Below are positions 55,754-64,000 of a stretch of DNA of 64,000 nt, piece after piece. The stretch's first letter is position 1; each line of letters begins with the position of its first letter. The notes beneath the pieces are model-generated. The model saw only the letters and a program-made list of their open reading frames with translations, searched no databases and was not told where the DNA came from. Source of the DNA: Pseudomonas citronellolis (GTDB taxonomy: Bacteria > Pseudomonadota > Gammaproteobacteria > Pseudomonadales > Pseudomonadaceae); the NCBI RefSeq assembly GCF_900112375.1, contig NZ_FOLS01000013.1, positions 115,614-179,613 on the forward strand. Direction: 5' to 3'. The position numbers were made by a program, and so were the translations under genes.

Positions 55754-57163
55754 TCAGTCCTCCACCACCCAGGTGTCCTTGGTACCGCCACCCTGTGACG
55801 AATTGACGACCAGCGAGCCCTCGCGCAGCGCCACGCGGGTCAGCCCGCCGGGCACCAGGCGCGTCTCGCGGCCGGACAGCACGAACGGCCGCAGGTCGAT
55901 GTGCCGCGGCGCGATGCCGCTGTCGACGTAGGTCGGGCAGGTCGACAGGCACAGCGTCGGCTGGGCGATGTAGGCGTGCGGGCGGGCCTTGATGCGCTCG
56001 CGGAAGGCCTCGATCTCCTGGCTGCTGGCAGCCGGGCCGACGAGCATGCCGTAGCCGCCGGACCCCTGGGTTTCCTTGACCACCAGCTCCGGCAGGTGCG
56101 CCAGCACGTGGGACAGGTCGGCCGGCTTGCGGCACTGCCAGGTGGGCACGTTCTTCAGTATTGGTTCCTCGGACAGGTAGAAACGCACCATGTCGCCGAC
56201 GTACGGGTAGATCGACTTGTCGTCGGCCACCCCGGTGCCGATGGCGTTGGCCAGCACCACGTTGCCGGCGCGGTAGGCCGCCAGCAGGCCGGGCACGCCG
56301 AGCATCGACTCGGGGTTGAAGGCCAGCGGGTCGAGGAAGGCGTCGTCCAGGCGCCGGTAGATCACGTCCACCGGGCGCGGGCCGGCGGTGGTGCGCATGT
56401 ACACGCGCTCGTCGCGGACGAACAGGTCGGCGCCTTCCACCAGTTCCACGCCCATCTCGCGGGCCAGGAAGGCGTGCTCGAAGTAGGCGCTGTTGAAGCG
56501 CCCGGGGGTCAGCACCACCACGCTGGGGTTGTCCAGCGGACTGGAACTGCGCAGGGTCTCCAGCAGCAGGTTCGGGTAGTGGTCGATGGGCGCGATGCGC
56601 TGCGCGGCGAACAGCTCGGGGAACAGCCGCATCATCATCTTGCGGTCTTCGAGCATGTAGCTCACGCCGCTGGGGGTGCGCAGGTTGTCCTCCAGCACGT
56701 AGTAGCTGCCGTCGGCGTCGCGCACCAGGTCGACGCCGGCGATGTGGGCGTAGAGATCGCGGTGCAGGTCCAGGCCCTGCATGGCGATCTGGTAGCCCTC
56801 GTTGGTCAGCACCTGTTCCGCCGGCACCACCCCGGCCTTGATGATGCGCTGCCCGTGGTAGAGGTCGGCGAGGAACATGTTCAGCGCGCGCACCCGCTGG
56901 ATGCAGCCGCGCTCCACCACGCGCCATTCGCTCATGGGAATGCTGCGCGGGATGGTGTCGAACGGGATCAGGCGCTCGGTGCCCTGCTCGTCGCCATAGA
57001 GGGTGAAGGTGATGCCGGCGCGGTGGAACAGCAGGTCGGCCTCGCGCCGGCGCTGCTCCAGCATCTCCGGCGGCGCCGCCGCCAGCCATCGGGCGAATTC
57101 GCGGTAGTGCGCCCGGCACTGGCCATTCGCGTCATACATCTCGTCGTAGAAAGTGCGGGACAT
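55754..57163 (-). CDS. Circularly permuted ATP-grasp protein of the Anbu cluster
   Basis: A 469-residue protein of the circularly permuted ATP-grasp (DUF404/407) family. Features include P-F-D-T-I-P-R, Y-V-L-E-D-N-L-R-T-P-S-G-V-S-Y, L-P-E-L-V-V-K-E-T-Q-G-S-G-G-Y-G-M-L-V-G-P and D-L-R-P-F-V. ATP-grasp enzymes ligate carboxylates to amines, so it probably makes an amide/peptide bond. It is the first gene of the operon; AAGGAG precedes ATG 57163. A sigma-54 promoter and an NtrC box lie upstream. Confidence 0.92.
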   Translation of the reverse strand: MSRTFYDEMYDANGQCRAHYREFARWLAAAPPEMLEQRRREADLLFHRAGITFTLYGDEQGTERLIPFDTIPRSIPMSEWRVVERGCIQRVRALNMFLADLYHGQRIIKAGVVPAEQVLTNEGYQIAMQGLDLHRDLYAHIAGVDLVRDADGSYYVLEDNLRTPSGVSYMLEDRKMMMRLFPELFAAQRIAPIDHYPNLLLETLRSSSPLDNPSVVVLTPGRFNSAYFEHAFLAREMGVELVEGADLFVRDERVYMRTTAGPRPVDVIYRRLDDAFLDPLAFNPESMLGVPGLLAAYRAGNVVLANAIGTGVADDKSIYPYVGDMVRFYLSEEPILKNVPTWQCRKPADLSHVLAHLPELVVKETQGSGGYGMLVGPAASSQEIEAFRERIKARPHAYIAQPTLCLSTCPTYVDSGIAPRHIDLRPFVLSGRETRLVPGGLTRVALREGSLVVNSSQGGGTKDTWVVED

Positions 57164-57199
57164 GCCGAACTCCTTGTCGCCACCAGTAGCCTTGCCATC

Positions 57200-57214
57200 G
57201 CAAGCCCCGTGCCA
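57200..57214 (-). promoter_or_regulatory. Predicted sigma-54 promoter of the Anbu operon
   Basis: On the minus strand TGGCACG-GGGC-TTGC matches the sigma-54 -24/-12 consensus TGGCACG-N4-TTGC at every defined base. The -12 GC lies at 57200-57201, about 37 bp upstream of the ATG at 57163. Confidence 0.85.
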
Positions 57215-57265
57215 TCGAAACAAAGCCTTGGGTTTCAATGGCTTGCAAAACAAGCCCGGCCTGGG

Positions 57266-57282
57266 TGCGCCACTTTGGTGCA
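57266..57282 (-). promoter_or_regulatory. Predicted NtrC-binding site upstream of the Anbu operon
   Basis: On the minus strand TGCACCAAAGTGGCGCA matches the NtrC dyad TGCACCA-N3-TGGTGCA with one mismatch. It lies about 52 bp upstream of the sigma-54 -24 element, a usual enhancer position. Divergent ydcS-like gene lies on the other side. Confidence 0.78.
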
Positions 57283-57536
57283 ACCGGCGCGGGCAACGGG
57301 CCGGCGCCGCCCCTTTTGGCGCCAACCGCTTCAGTCTAGGCCAGCGGCGGCAACCGGCCCGCCGCGCTTGCGCCTATGCTTATGCGTGGATGGCGAGCCT
57401 GCGCTTGTAGCCCCCGCCGGGCGCGGCTAGGCTGCCAGAGATGTCGTTTCGCCATGACACAATGCTGTCGCCCAGGTGCCCCGCCTGCGGTGCGGTACGG
57501 CCGCAGAGGCTCCGAACCCCCAACAGGAGTCCGACC

Positions 57537-58676
57537 ATGCCTTCCCCGAAACTCGCCCCCCTGGCCTTCGCCGGCGCCTGCGCCCTGGCCAGCGCCGCCC
57601 TGCAGGCCGCCCAGAGCGGCACGCCCGAAGGCGCCCTCGACATCATCGCCTGGCCCGGCTACATCGAGCGCGGCGAGAGCGACAAGAACTACGACTGGGT
57701 GACGCCCTTCGAGAAGGAGACCGGCTGCAAGGTCAACGTGAAGACCGCCGCCACCTCCGACGAGATGGTCAGCCTGATGGCCAAGGGCGGCTACGACCTG
57801 GTCACCGCCTCGGGCGATGCCTCGCTGCGCCTGGTGTACGGCAAGCGCGTGCAGCCGATCGACGTCAGCCTGATCCCCAACTGGAAGAACGTCGACCCGC
57901 GCCTGCAGGACGCGCCCTGGCACACCGTGGACGGCAAGCACTACGGCACGCCCTACCAGTGGGGCCCGAACGTACTGATGTACAACACCAAGGTGTTCCC
58001 CAAGGCGCCGGACAGCTGGAGCGTGGTGTTCAAGGAACAGCAACTGCCCGACGGCAAGAGCAACAAGGGCCGCGTGCAGGCCTACGACGGGCCCATCTAC
58101 ATCGCCGACGCCGCGATCTACCTCAGGGCCACCGAACCGTCCCTGGGCATCCAGGACCCGTACCAGCTCACCGAGGAACAGTACGCCGCGGTGCTCAAGC
58201 TGCTGCGCGCCCAGCACGCGCTGATCCACCGCTACTGGCACGACGCGACCGTGCAGATGAGCGACTTCAAGAACGAAGGCGTGGCCGCCTCCGGCTCCTG
58301 GCCCTACCAGGTCAACGCCCTGCAGGGCGAGAAGCAGCCGATCGCCTCGACCATCCCCGCCGAGGGCGTCACCGGCTGGGCCGACACCACCATGCTGCAC
58401 GTCGACGCCAAGCACCCGAACTGCGCCTACAAGTGGCTGAACTGGTCGCTGGAGCCCAAGGTGCAGGGCGACGTCGCCGCCTGGTTCGGCTCGGTGCCGG
58501 CGGTGCCGGCCGGCTGCAAGGGCAGCCAACTGCTCGGCGCCCAGGGCTGCGCCACCAACGGCTACGACCAGTTCGACCGCATCGCCTTCTGGAAGACGCC
58601 GCAGGCGGAGGGTGGGAAGTACGTGCCGTATAGCCGGTGGACGCAGGATTACATTGCGATCATGGGCGGCAGGTAG
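57537..58676 (+). CDS. YdcS-type polyamine/GABA-like binding protein
   Basis: A 379-residue periplasmic binding protein with a signal peptide (P-L-A-F-A-G-A-C-A-L-A-S-A-A-L-Q-A-A). It contains the PotD/YdcS pattern D-I-I-A-W-P-G-Y-I-E-R-G, G-T-P-Y-Q-W-G-P-N-V-L and F-K-N-E-G-V-A-A-S-G-S-W-P. AGGAG precedes the ATG. Genes that follow encode the ATPase, two permeases and an aminobutyraldehyde dehydrogenase. Confidence 0.88.
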   Translation: MPSPKLAPLAFAGACALASAALQAAQSGTPEGALDIIAWPGYIERGESDKNYDWVTPFEKETGCKVNVKTAATSDEMVSLMAKGGYDLVTASGDASLRLVYGKRVQPIDVSLIPNWKNVDPRLQDAPWHTVDGKHYGTPYQWGPNVLMYNTKVFPKAPDSWSVVFKEQQLPDGKSNKGRVQAYDGPIYIADAAIYLRATEPSLGIQDPYQLTEEQYAAVLKLLRAQHALIHRYWHDATVQMSDFKNEGVAASGSWPYQVNALQGEKQPIASTIPAEGVTGWADTTMLHVDAKHPNCAYKWLNWSLEPKVQGDVAAWFGSVPAVPAGCKGSQLLGAQGCATNGYDQFDRIAFWKTPQAEGGKYVPYSRWTQDYIAIMGGR

Positions 58677-58687
58677 CGCGCCGGCTT

Positions 58688-58925
58688 TTCGTAGGAGCGA
58701 GCTTGCTCGCGAACGGGGTTTGCCGGTGGCTGCGGTGCCAGGACCAGGAGCGCCCTCTCCCCAGCCCTCGGCTGCGCGCCCCGCCCTGAAGGGAGAGGGG
58801 GCTAGTCCGTGCCGAGAGAAGTGATGGTTTCAGCCGGCAACTCGGTACAAGCCGGCTAACTCAAGAGCATCCGCGCACTCCGAACGGTCCCCTCTCCCTT
58901 CAGGGAGAGGGTTAGGGAGAGGGGC
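58688..58925. repeat. Partial composite repeat element, copy 4
   Basis: Standard REP (58688-58712), CCCTCTCC unit with an internal CGGCTGCGCGCCCCG variant (58750-58802), spacer beginning GGGGGCTAGTCCGTGCCGAG, inverted unit near 58886-58925. No insert-bearing REP at the right. It sits inside the ydc-type operon between the binding protein and the ATPase and fills most of the 58677-59102 gap. Confidence 0.75.
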
Positions 58926-59102
58926 TCTTGCATCGCACAGAACCCCCGGCAACCGTTCATGACTATCCGCCACCTGACCTCGATCGCCAGCCCACTCGGA
59001 CTCAGGCACAACGGCATACAACCGCAAACGGTCGTACGCCCCACGTCGGCCCCTCCCCCATGCACTACCCTGTTAAAGCACACCAGCCACGCGGGTAGCG
59101 CC

Positions 59103-60118
<1,016 letters not shown>

Positions 60119-60122
<4 letters not shown>

Positions 60123-61024
60123 TGCGCGCCGTCACAAGCTTCCTCTACCGGCGCAGCAGCCTCTACCTGCTGATGCTGCTGATCCCGCCGCTGCTGTGGT
60201 TCGGGGTGATCTACATCGGCGCGCTGTTCGCCCTGCTCTGGCAGAGCTTCTACACCTTCGACGACTTCACCATGGCGGTGACGCCGCAGCTGACCCTGGC
60301 CAACTACGCGGCGCTGTTCAACCCGGCCAACTACGACATCGTCCTGCGCACCCTGGGCATGGCCGTGGCGGTGTCCCTGGCCAGCGCCGTGCTGGCCTTC
60401 CCCATCGCCTACTACATGGCGCGCTTCGCCGGGCCCAAGGAAAAGGCCTTCTTCTATATCGCGGTGATGCTGCCGATGTGGGCCAGCTACATCGTCAAGG
60501 CCTACGCCTGGACGGTGATCCTGGCCAAGGGCGGCATCCTCTACTGGATCATCGAGAAGCTGCACCTGCTGGGCCTGCTCAACCTGCTGCTGGACGTGCC
60601 CGGGGTGGGCGGCAACACCCTGTCCACCTCGCACCTGGGGCGCTTCTGGGTGTTCACCTACATCTGGCTGCCGTTCATGATCCTGCCGATCCAGGCCGCC
60701 CTGGAGCGCCTGCCGCCGTCGCTGCTGCAGGCCAGCGCCGACCTGGGCGCGCGGCCGCGGCAGACCTTCGCCCAGGTCATCCTGCCGCTGGCCTTCCCCG
60801 GCGTGGTGGCCGGCTCCATCTTCACCTTCAGCCTGACCCTGGGCGACTTCATCATCCCGCAGCTGGTGGGCCCCAGCGGGCTGTTCATCGGCACCATGGT
60901 CTACGTGCAGCAGGGCTCCATCGGCAACATGCCGCTGGCCGCGGCCTTCACCCTGGTGCCCATCGTGCTGATCGCCGTCTACCTGTCCATCGCCAAGCGG
61001 CTGGGGGCCTTCGATGCACTCTGA
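60119..61024 (+). CDS. YdcU-type ABC transporter permease
   Basis: A 301-residue PotB-like permease with six helices and an EAA-type loop containing A-S-A-D-L-G-A-R-P and [12 protein letters not shown]. It overlaps the ATPase by four bases and the next permease by 11. Confidence 0.92.
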
Positions 61025-61820
61025 GCGAGCTTCCTGGGCCTTGCGCCTGGCCGCCTGGGGCGGGCTGGTGTTCCTGCACTTCCCGATCCTGGTGATCCTG
61101 CTCTACGCCTTCAACACCGAGGAGTCGGCCTACAGCTTCCCGCTGCAGGGCTTCACCCTGCGCTGGTTCGCCGAGGTGGCCCAGCGCGGCGACGTGCTCG
61201 ACGCCATCTGGCTGTCGGTGAAGATCGCCTGCGTCGCCACCCTGGTGGCCATGGTGCTCGGCACCCTGGCCGCCGGCGCGCTGTACCGCCGCGACTTCTT
61301 CGGCAAGGAAGGCATCTCGCTGATGCTCATCCTGCCCATCGCCCTGCCCGGCATCATCACCGGTATCGCCCTGCTCTCGGCGTTCAAGACCCTCGGCATC
61401 GAGCCGGGCTTCCTGACCATCGTCATCGGCCACGCCACCTTCTGCGTGGTGATCGTCTACAACAACGTGATAGCGCGTTTCCGCCGCACCTCGTTCAGCC
61501 TCATCGAGGCCTCCATGGACCTGGGCGCCGACGGCTGGCAGACCTTCCGCTACATCGTCCTGCCGAACATCGCCACCGCCCTGCTGGCCGGCGGCATGCT
61601 GGCCTTCGCGCTGTCCTTCGACGAGATCATCGTCACCACCTTCACCGCCGGCCACGAGCGCACCCTGCCGCTGTGGCTGCTGAACCAGCTGACGCGCCCG
61701 CGCGACGTGCCCATCACCAACGTGGTGGCCATGCTGGTGATGCTGGCGACCATGCTGCCGATCCTCGGCGCCTACTACCTGACCCGCGGCACCAGCGACG
61801 TGGCCGGCGGCGGCAAGTGA
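61014..61820 (+). CDS. YdcV-type ABC transporter permease
   Basis: A 268-residue PotC-like permease with an EAA loop containing A-S-M-D-L-G-A-D-G and [12 protein letters not shown]. It pairs with the YdcU-like protein to form the channel. Confidence 0.92.
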   Translation: MHSERASWALRLAAWGGLVFLHFPILVILLYAFNTEESAYSFPLQGFTLRWFAEVAQRGDVLDAIWLSVKIACVATLVAMVLGTLAAGALYRRDFFGKEGISLMLILPIALPGIITGIALLSAFKTLGIEPGFLTIVIGHATFCVVIVYNNVIARFRRTSFSLIEASMDLGADGWQTFRYIVLPNIATALLAGGMLAFALSFDEIIVTTFTAGHERTLPLWLLNQLTRPRDVPITNVVAMLVMLATMLPILGAYYLTRGTSDVAGGGK

Positions 61821-61873
61821 ACCGGCGGCCCGCCGCGGCGGGCATCCAGCCACCGAACCAGAGGAGCCCCGCA

Positions 61874-63298
61874 ATGCAAAGCAAACTCCTGATCAACGGC
61901 CAGTTCGTCGCCGGCGAAGGCGAGAAACTGGACATCCTCAACCCCTCCACCGGCGAGGTGCTGGGCCAGATAGCCGAGGCCAGCGAGGCCCAGGTGGACG
62001 CCGCCGTGCGCGCCGCCGACGCCGCCTTCGACGGCTGGTCGCAGACCACCCCGAAGGACCGCGCGCAGCTCCTGCTGCGCCTGGCCGACAGGATCGAAGA
62101 GCACGCCGCGGAACTGGCGCGCCTGGAATCGCAGAACTGCGGCAAGCCCTACGCCGCGGCGCTGAACGACGAAATCCCGGCCATCGCCGACGTGTTCCGC
62201 TTCTTCGCCGGCGCCTGCCGCTGCCTGCCCGGCTCGGCGGCCGGCGAGTACCTGCCCGGCTTCACCTCGATGATCCGCCGCGACCCGGTGGGGGTGATCG
62301 CCTCCATCGCGCCCTGGAACTACCCGCTGATGATGGCCGCCTGGAAGCTCAGCCCGGCCCTGGCCGCCGGCAACTGCGTGGTGCTCAAGCCCTCGGAGCA
62401 GACGCCGCTGACCGCCCTGCGCCTGGCCGAGTTCATCGCCGAGCTGTTCCCCGCCGGGGTGGTCAACCTGGTGTTCGGCCGCGGCCCCACGGTGGGCAGC
62501 CCGCTGGTCAGCCACGCGCTGGTGCGCATGGTCTCGCTGACCGGCTCGGTGGGCACCGGCAAGCACATCATCCGCAGCGCCGCCGACAGCGTGAAGCGCC
62601 TGCACATGGAACTGGGCGGCAAGGCCCCGGTGATCGTCTTCGACGACGCCGACCTGGCCGACGTGGTCGAGGGCATCCGCACCTTCGGCTTCTACAACGC
62701 AGGCCAGGACTGCACCGCGGCCTGCCGCATCTACGCCGGCAAGAAGATCTACGACAACTTCGTCGCCGACCTGGCCAGCGCCGTGTCCAGCCTGAAGACC
62801 GGCCTGCAGGACGACCCGGCCACCGAGCTGGGCCCGCTGATCACCGCCAGCCAGCGCGAGCGCGTCTCCGGCTTCGTCGAACGGGCCAAGGCCAGCCCGC
62901 ACATCCGCATCGCCACCGGCGGCGCGGCGGTGGCCGGCAACGGCTTCTTCTACCAGCCGACGGTGGTGGCCAACGCCCAGCAGGACGACGAGATAGTGCG
63001 CAACGAGGTGTTCGGCCCGGTGGTCTCGGTCACGCCGTTCAGCGACGTCGAGCAGGCCATCCGCTGGGCCAACGACTCCGAGTACGGCCTGGCCAGCTCG
63101 GTGTGGACCCGCGACGTCGGCCGCGCCAGCCGGGTGGCGGCGCGCCTGCAGTACGGCTGCACCTGGGTCAATACCCACTTCATGCTGTGCAGCGAAATGC
63201 CCCACGGCGGCTTCAAGCAGTCCGGCTACGGCAAGGACCTGTCGCTGTACGGCCTGGAGGACTACACGGTGGCGCGGCACGTGATGATCAAGCATTGA
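61874..63298 (+). CDS. Gamma-aminobutyraldehyde dehydrogenase (PatD/YdcW-type)
   Basis: A 474-residue aldehyde dehydrogenase of the same length as E. coli PatD. The catalytic Cys is in A-G-Q-D-C-T-A-A-C, the Glu in M-E-L-G-G-K-A-P, the NAD motif in G-S-V-G-T-G. It oxidises 4-aminobutyraldehyde (from putrescine) to GABA. It is the last gene of the transporter operon; uptake plus oxidation supplies nitrogen and carbon. Confidence 0.9.
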   Translation: MQSKLLINGQFVAGEGEKLDILNPSTGEVLGQIAEASEAQVDAAVRAADAAFDGWSQTTPKDRAQLLLRLADRIEEHAAELARLESQNCGKPYAAALNDEIPAIADVFRFFAGACRCLPGSAAGEYLPGFTSMIRRDPVGVIASIAPWNYPLMMAAWKLSPALAAGNCVVLKPSEQTPLTALRLAEFIAELFPAGVVNLVFGRGPTVGSPLVSHALVRMVSLTGSVGTGKHIIRSAADSVKRLHMELGGKAPVIVFDDADLADVVEGIRTFGFYNAGQDCTAACRIYAGKKIYDNFVADLASAVSSLKTGLQDDPATELGPLITASQRERVSGFVERAKASPHIRIATGGAAVAGNGFFYQPTVVANAQQDDEIVRNEVFGPVVSVTPFSDVEQAIRWANDSEYGLASSVWTRDVGRASRVAARLQYGCTWVNTHFMLCSEMPHGGFKQSGYGKDLSLYGLEDYTVARHVMIKH

Positions 63299-63318
63299 GG
63301 CTGGCCGGGCGCGAAGAG

Positions 63319-63645
63319 CCCCTCTCCCCAACCCTCTCCCGCAAGCGGGAGAGGGGGCTGTCCTGAGCGGATGGGAAGTTTGGAGTCATCCTGAAACGCC
63401 TCTCCATCCCCCGTCATTCCCGCGAACGCGGGACGCGGCTCCATCGCGAACAGCGCTTGCGCTGGCCCGAAGGGGAATAACCCAGTGACGGATGGTTGGG
63501 TTCGCGAGCAAGCTCGCTCCTACGAAGAGCACCTCGGCGCAGTCGTCAGGACAGGGGTGAGGCCACCCCGTAGGAGCGGATCTCATCCGCGAATCGCGCC
63601 GATACCTCCGGCTAACCCACCTGTAGGAGCGAGCTTGCTCGCGAA
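63319..63645. repeat. Repeats before the IS element
   Basis: A CCCTCTCC unit with CCGCAAGCGG centre (about 63319-63357), a CGTCATTCCCGCGAACGCGG unit near 63412, a REP (63501-63526), a GTAGGAGCGGATCTCATCCG unit near 63573 and a REP (63622-63645). The whole 63299-63682 gap is repeats. Confidence 0.75.
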
Positions 63646-63682
63646 TGGAGCTTCCCGGCTACGCAGGTGCTGGGTTCAAGAG

Positions 63683-64000
<318 letters not shown>

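Noticed and set aside
57283..57536. Sigma-54 promoter for the ydcS-like gene
   Set aside because: No GG-N10-GC pair with acceptable flanks was found on the plus strand. A weak TTGTAG/TAGGCT sigma-70-like pair is not convincing.

Overview
The window is GC-rich chromosomal DNA that looks like a Pseudomonas of the broader aeruginosa group. Supporting this are full-length, Pseudomonas-type nuoL-nuoM-nuoN, thrH, cysH, cysB, ssu and lsfA genes and dense Pseudomonas-style REP palindromes. From memory, several gene blocks resemble P. aeruginosa blocks (thrH-cysH-cysB-aroF; 3-hydroxyacyl-CoA dehydrogenase plus thiolase; lsfA-ABC-ssuEADCBF), but they are joined in a different order, so a relative rather than P. 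aeruginosa itself is likely. I ran no database search.

Layout. 1-3957: end of the complex I operon (nuoL partial, nuoM, nuoN) and its terminator. 3997-8021: a PerM/AI-2E-family membrane protein and a Cache-type chemoreceptor with a near-perfect FliA (sigma-28) promoter. 8054-12448: ThrH, CysH (APS reductase), a small thioredoxin-fold protein, a PAP2 phosphatase, a 445-bp element with inverted ends, and CysB. 12577-19622: universal stress protein, 5'-nucleotidase, ketopantoate reductase-like and thioredoxin-like proteins, a PilZ protein, DAHP synthase, GNAT, a membrane-anchored unknown and a crotonase. 20094-29356: small envelope proteins, macro domain, CorA/ZntB transporter, amidotransferase, a shortened isochorismatase-fold protein, the multifunctional fatty-acid enzyme plus thiolase, and a cytochrome c fusion.

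29447-38400 is a sulfur-starvation region: ssuE-A-D-C-B-F (alkanesulfonate uptake and desulfonation), a second sulfonate/sulfate-ester ABC transporter, and the 1-Cys peroxiredoxin LsfA. A TTATAAC motif recurs upstream of ssuE, lsfA and cysB and may be part of a CysB site. 39219-40403 is another thiolase. 40572-52913 is a complete secreted-adhesin system: a 2297-residue LapA-like RTX adhesin with two von Willebrand A domains, divergent from its own type I secretion genes (TolC-like, ABC exporter, HlyD-like).

53175-57163 is the Anbu cluster: a proteasome-like peptidase, a transglutaminase-like protein, an alpha-E protein and a circularly permuted ATP-grasp protein. Its upstream region has a near-perfect NtrC box and a perfect sigma-54 promoter, so this poorly understood peptide-making or peptide-modifying system is probably switched on by nitrogen limitation. 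Divergent from it lies a ydcSTUV-type polyamine/GABA-type ABC transporter with an aminobutyraldehyde dehydrogenase, which fits nitrogen scavenging. The window ends inside an IS3-family insertion that broke a repeat.

Intergenic DNA carries at least five repeat families. Three ~310-bp composite elements have a normal REP at one end and a REP with a 14-bp central insert at the other. In one of them the interior is inverted relative to its ends. No tRNA, rRNA, CRISPR array, prophage or classical defence system was seen.
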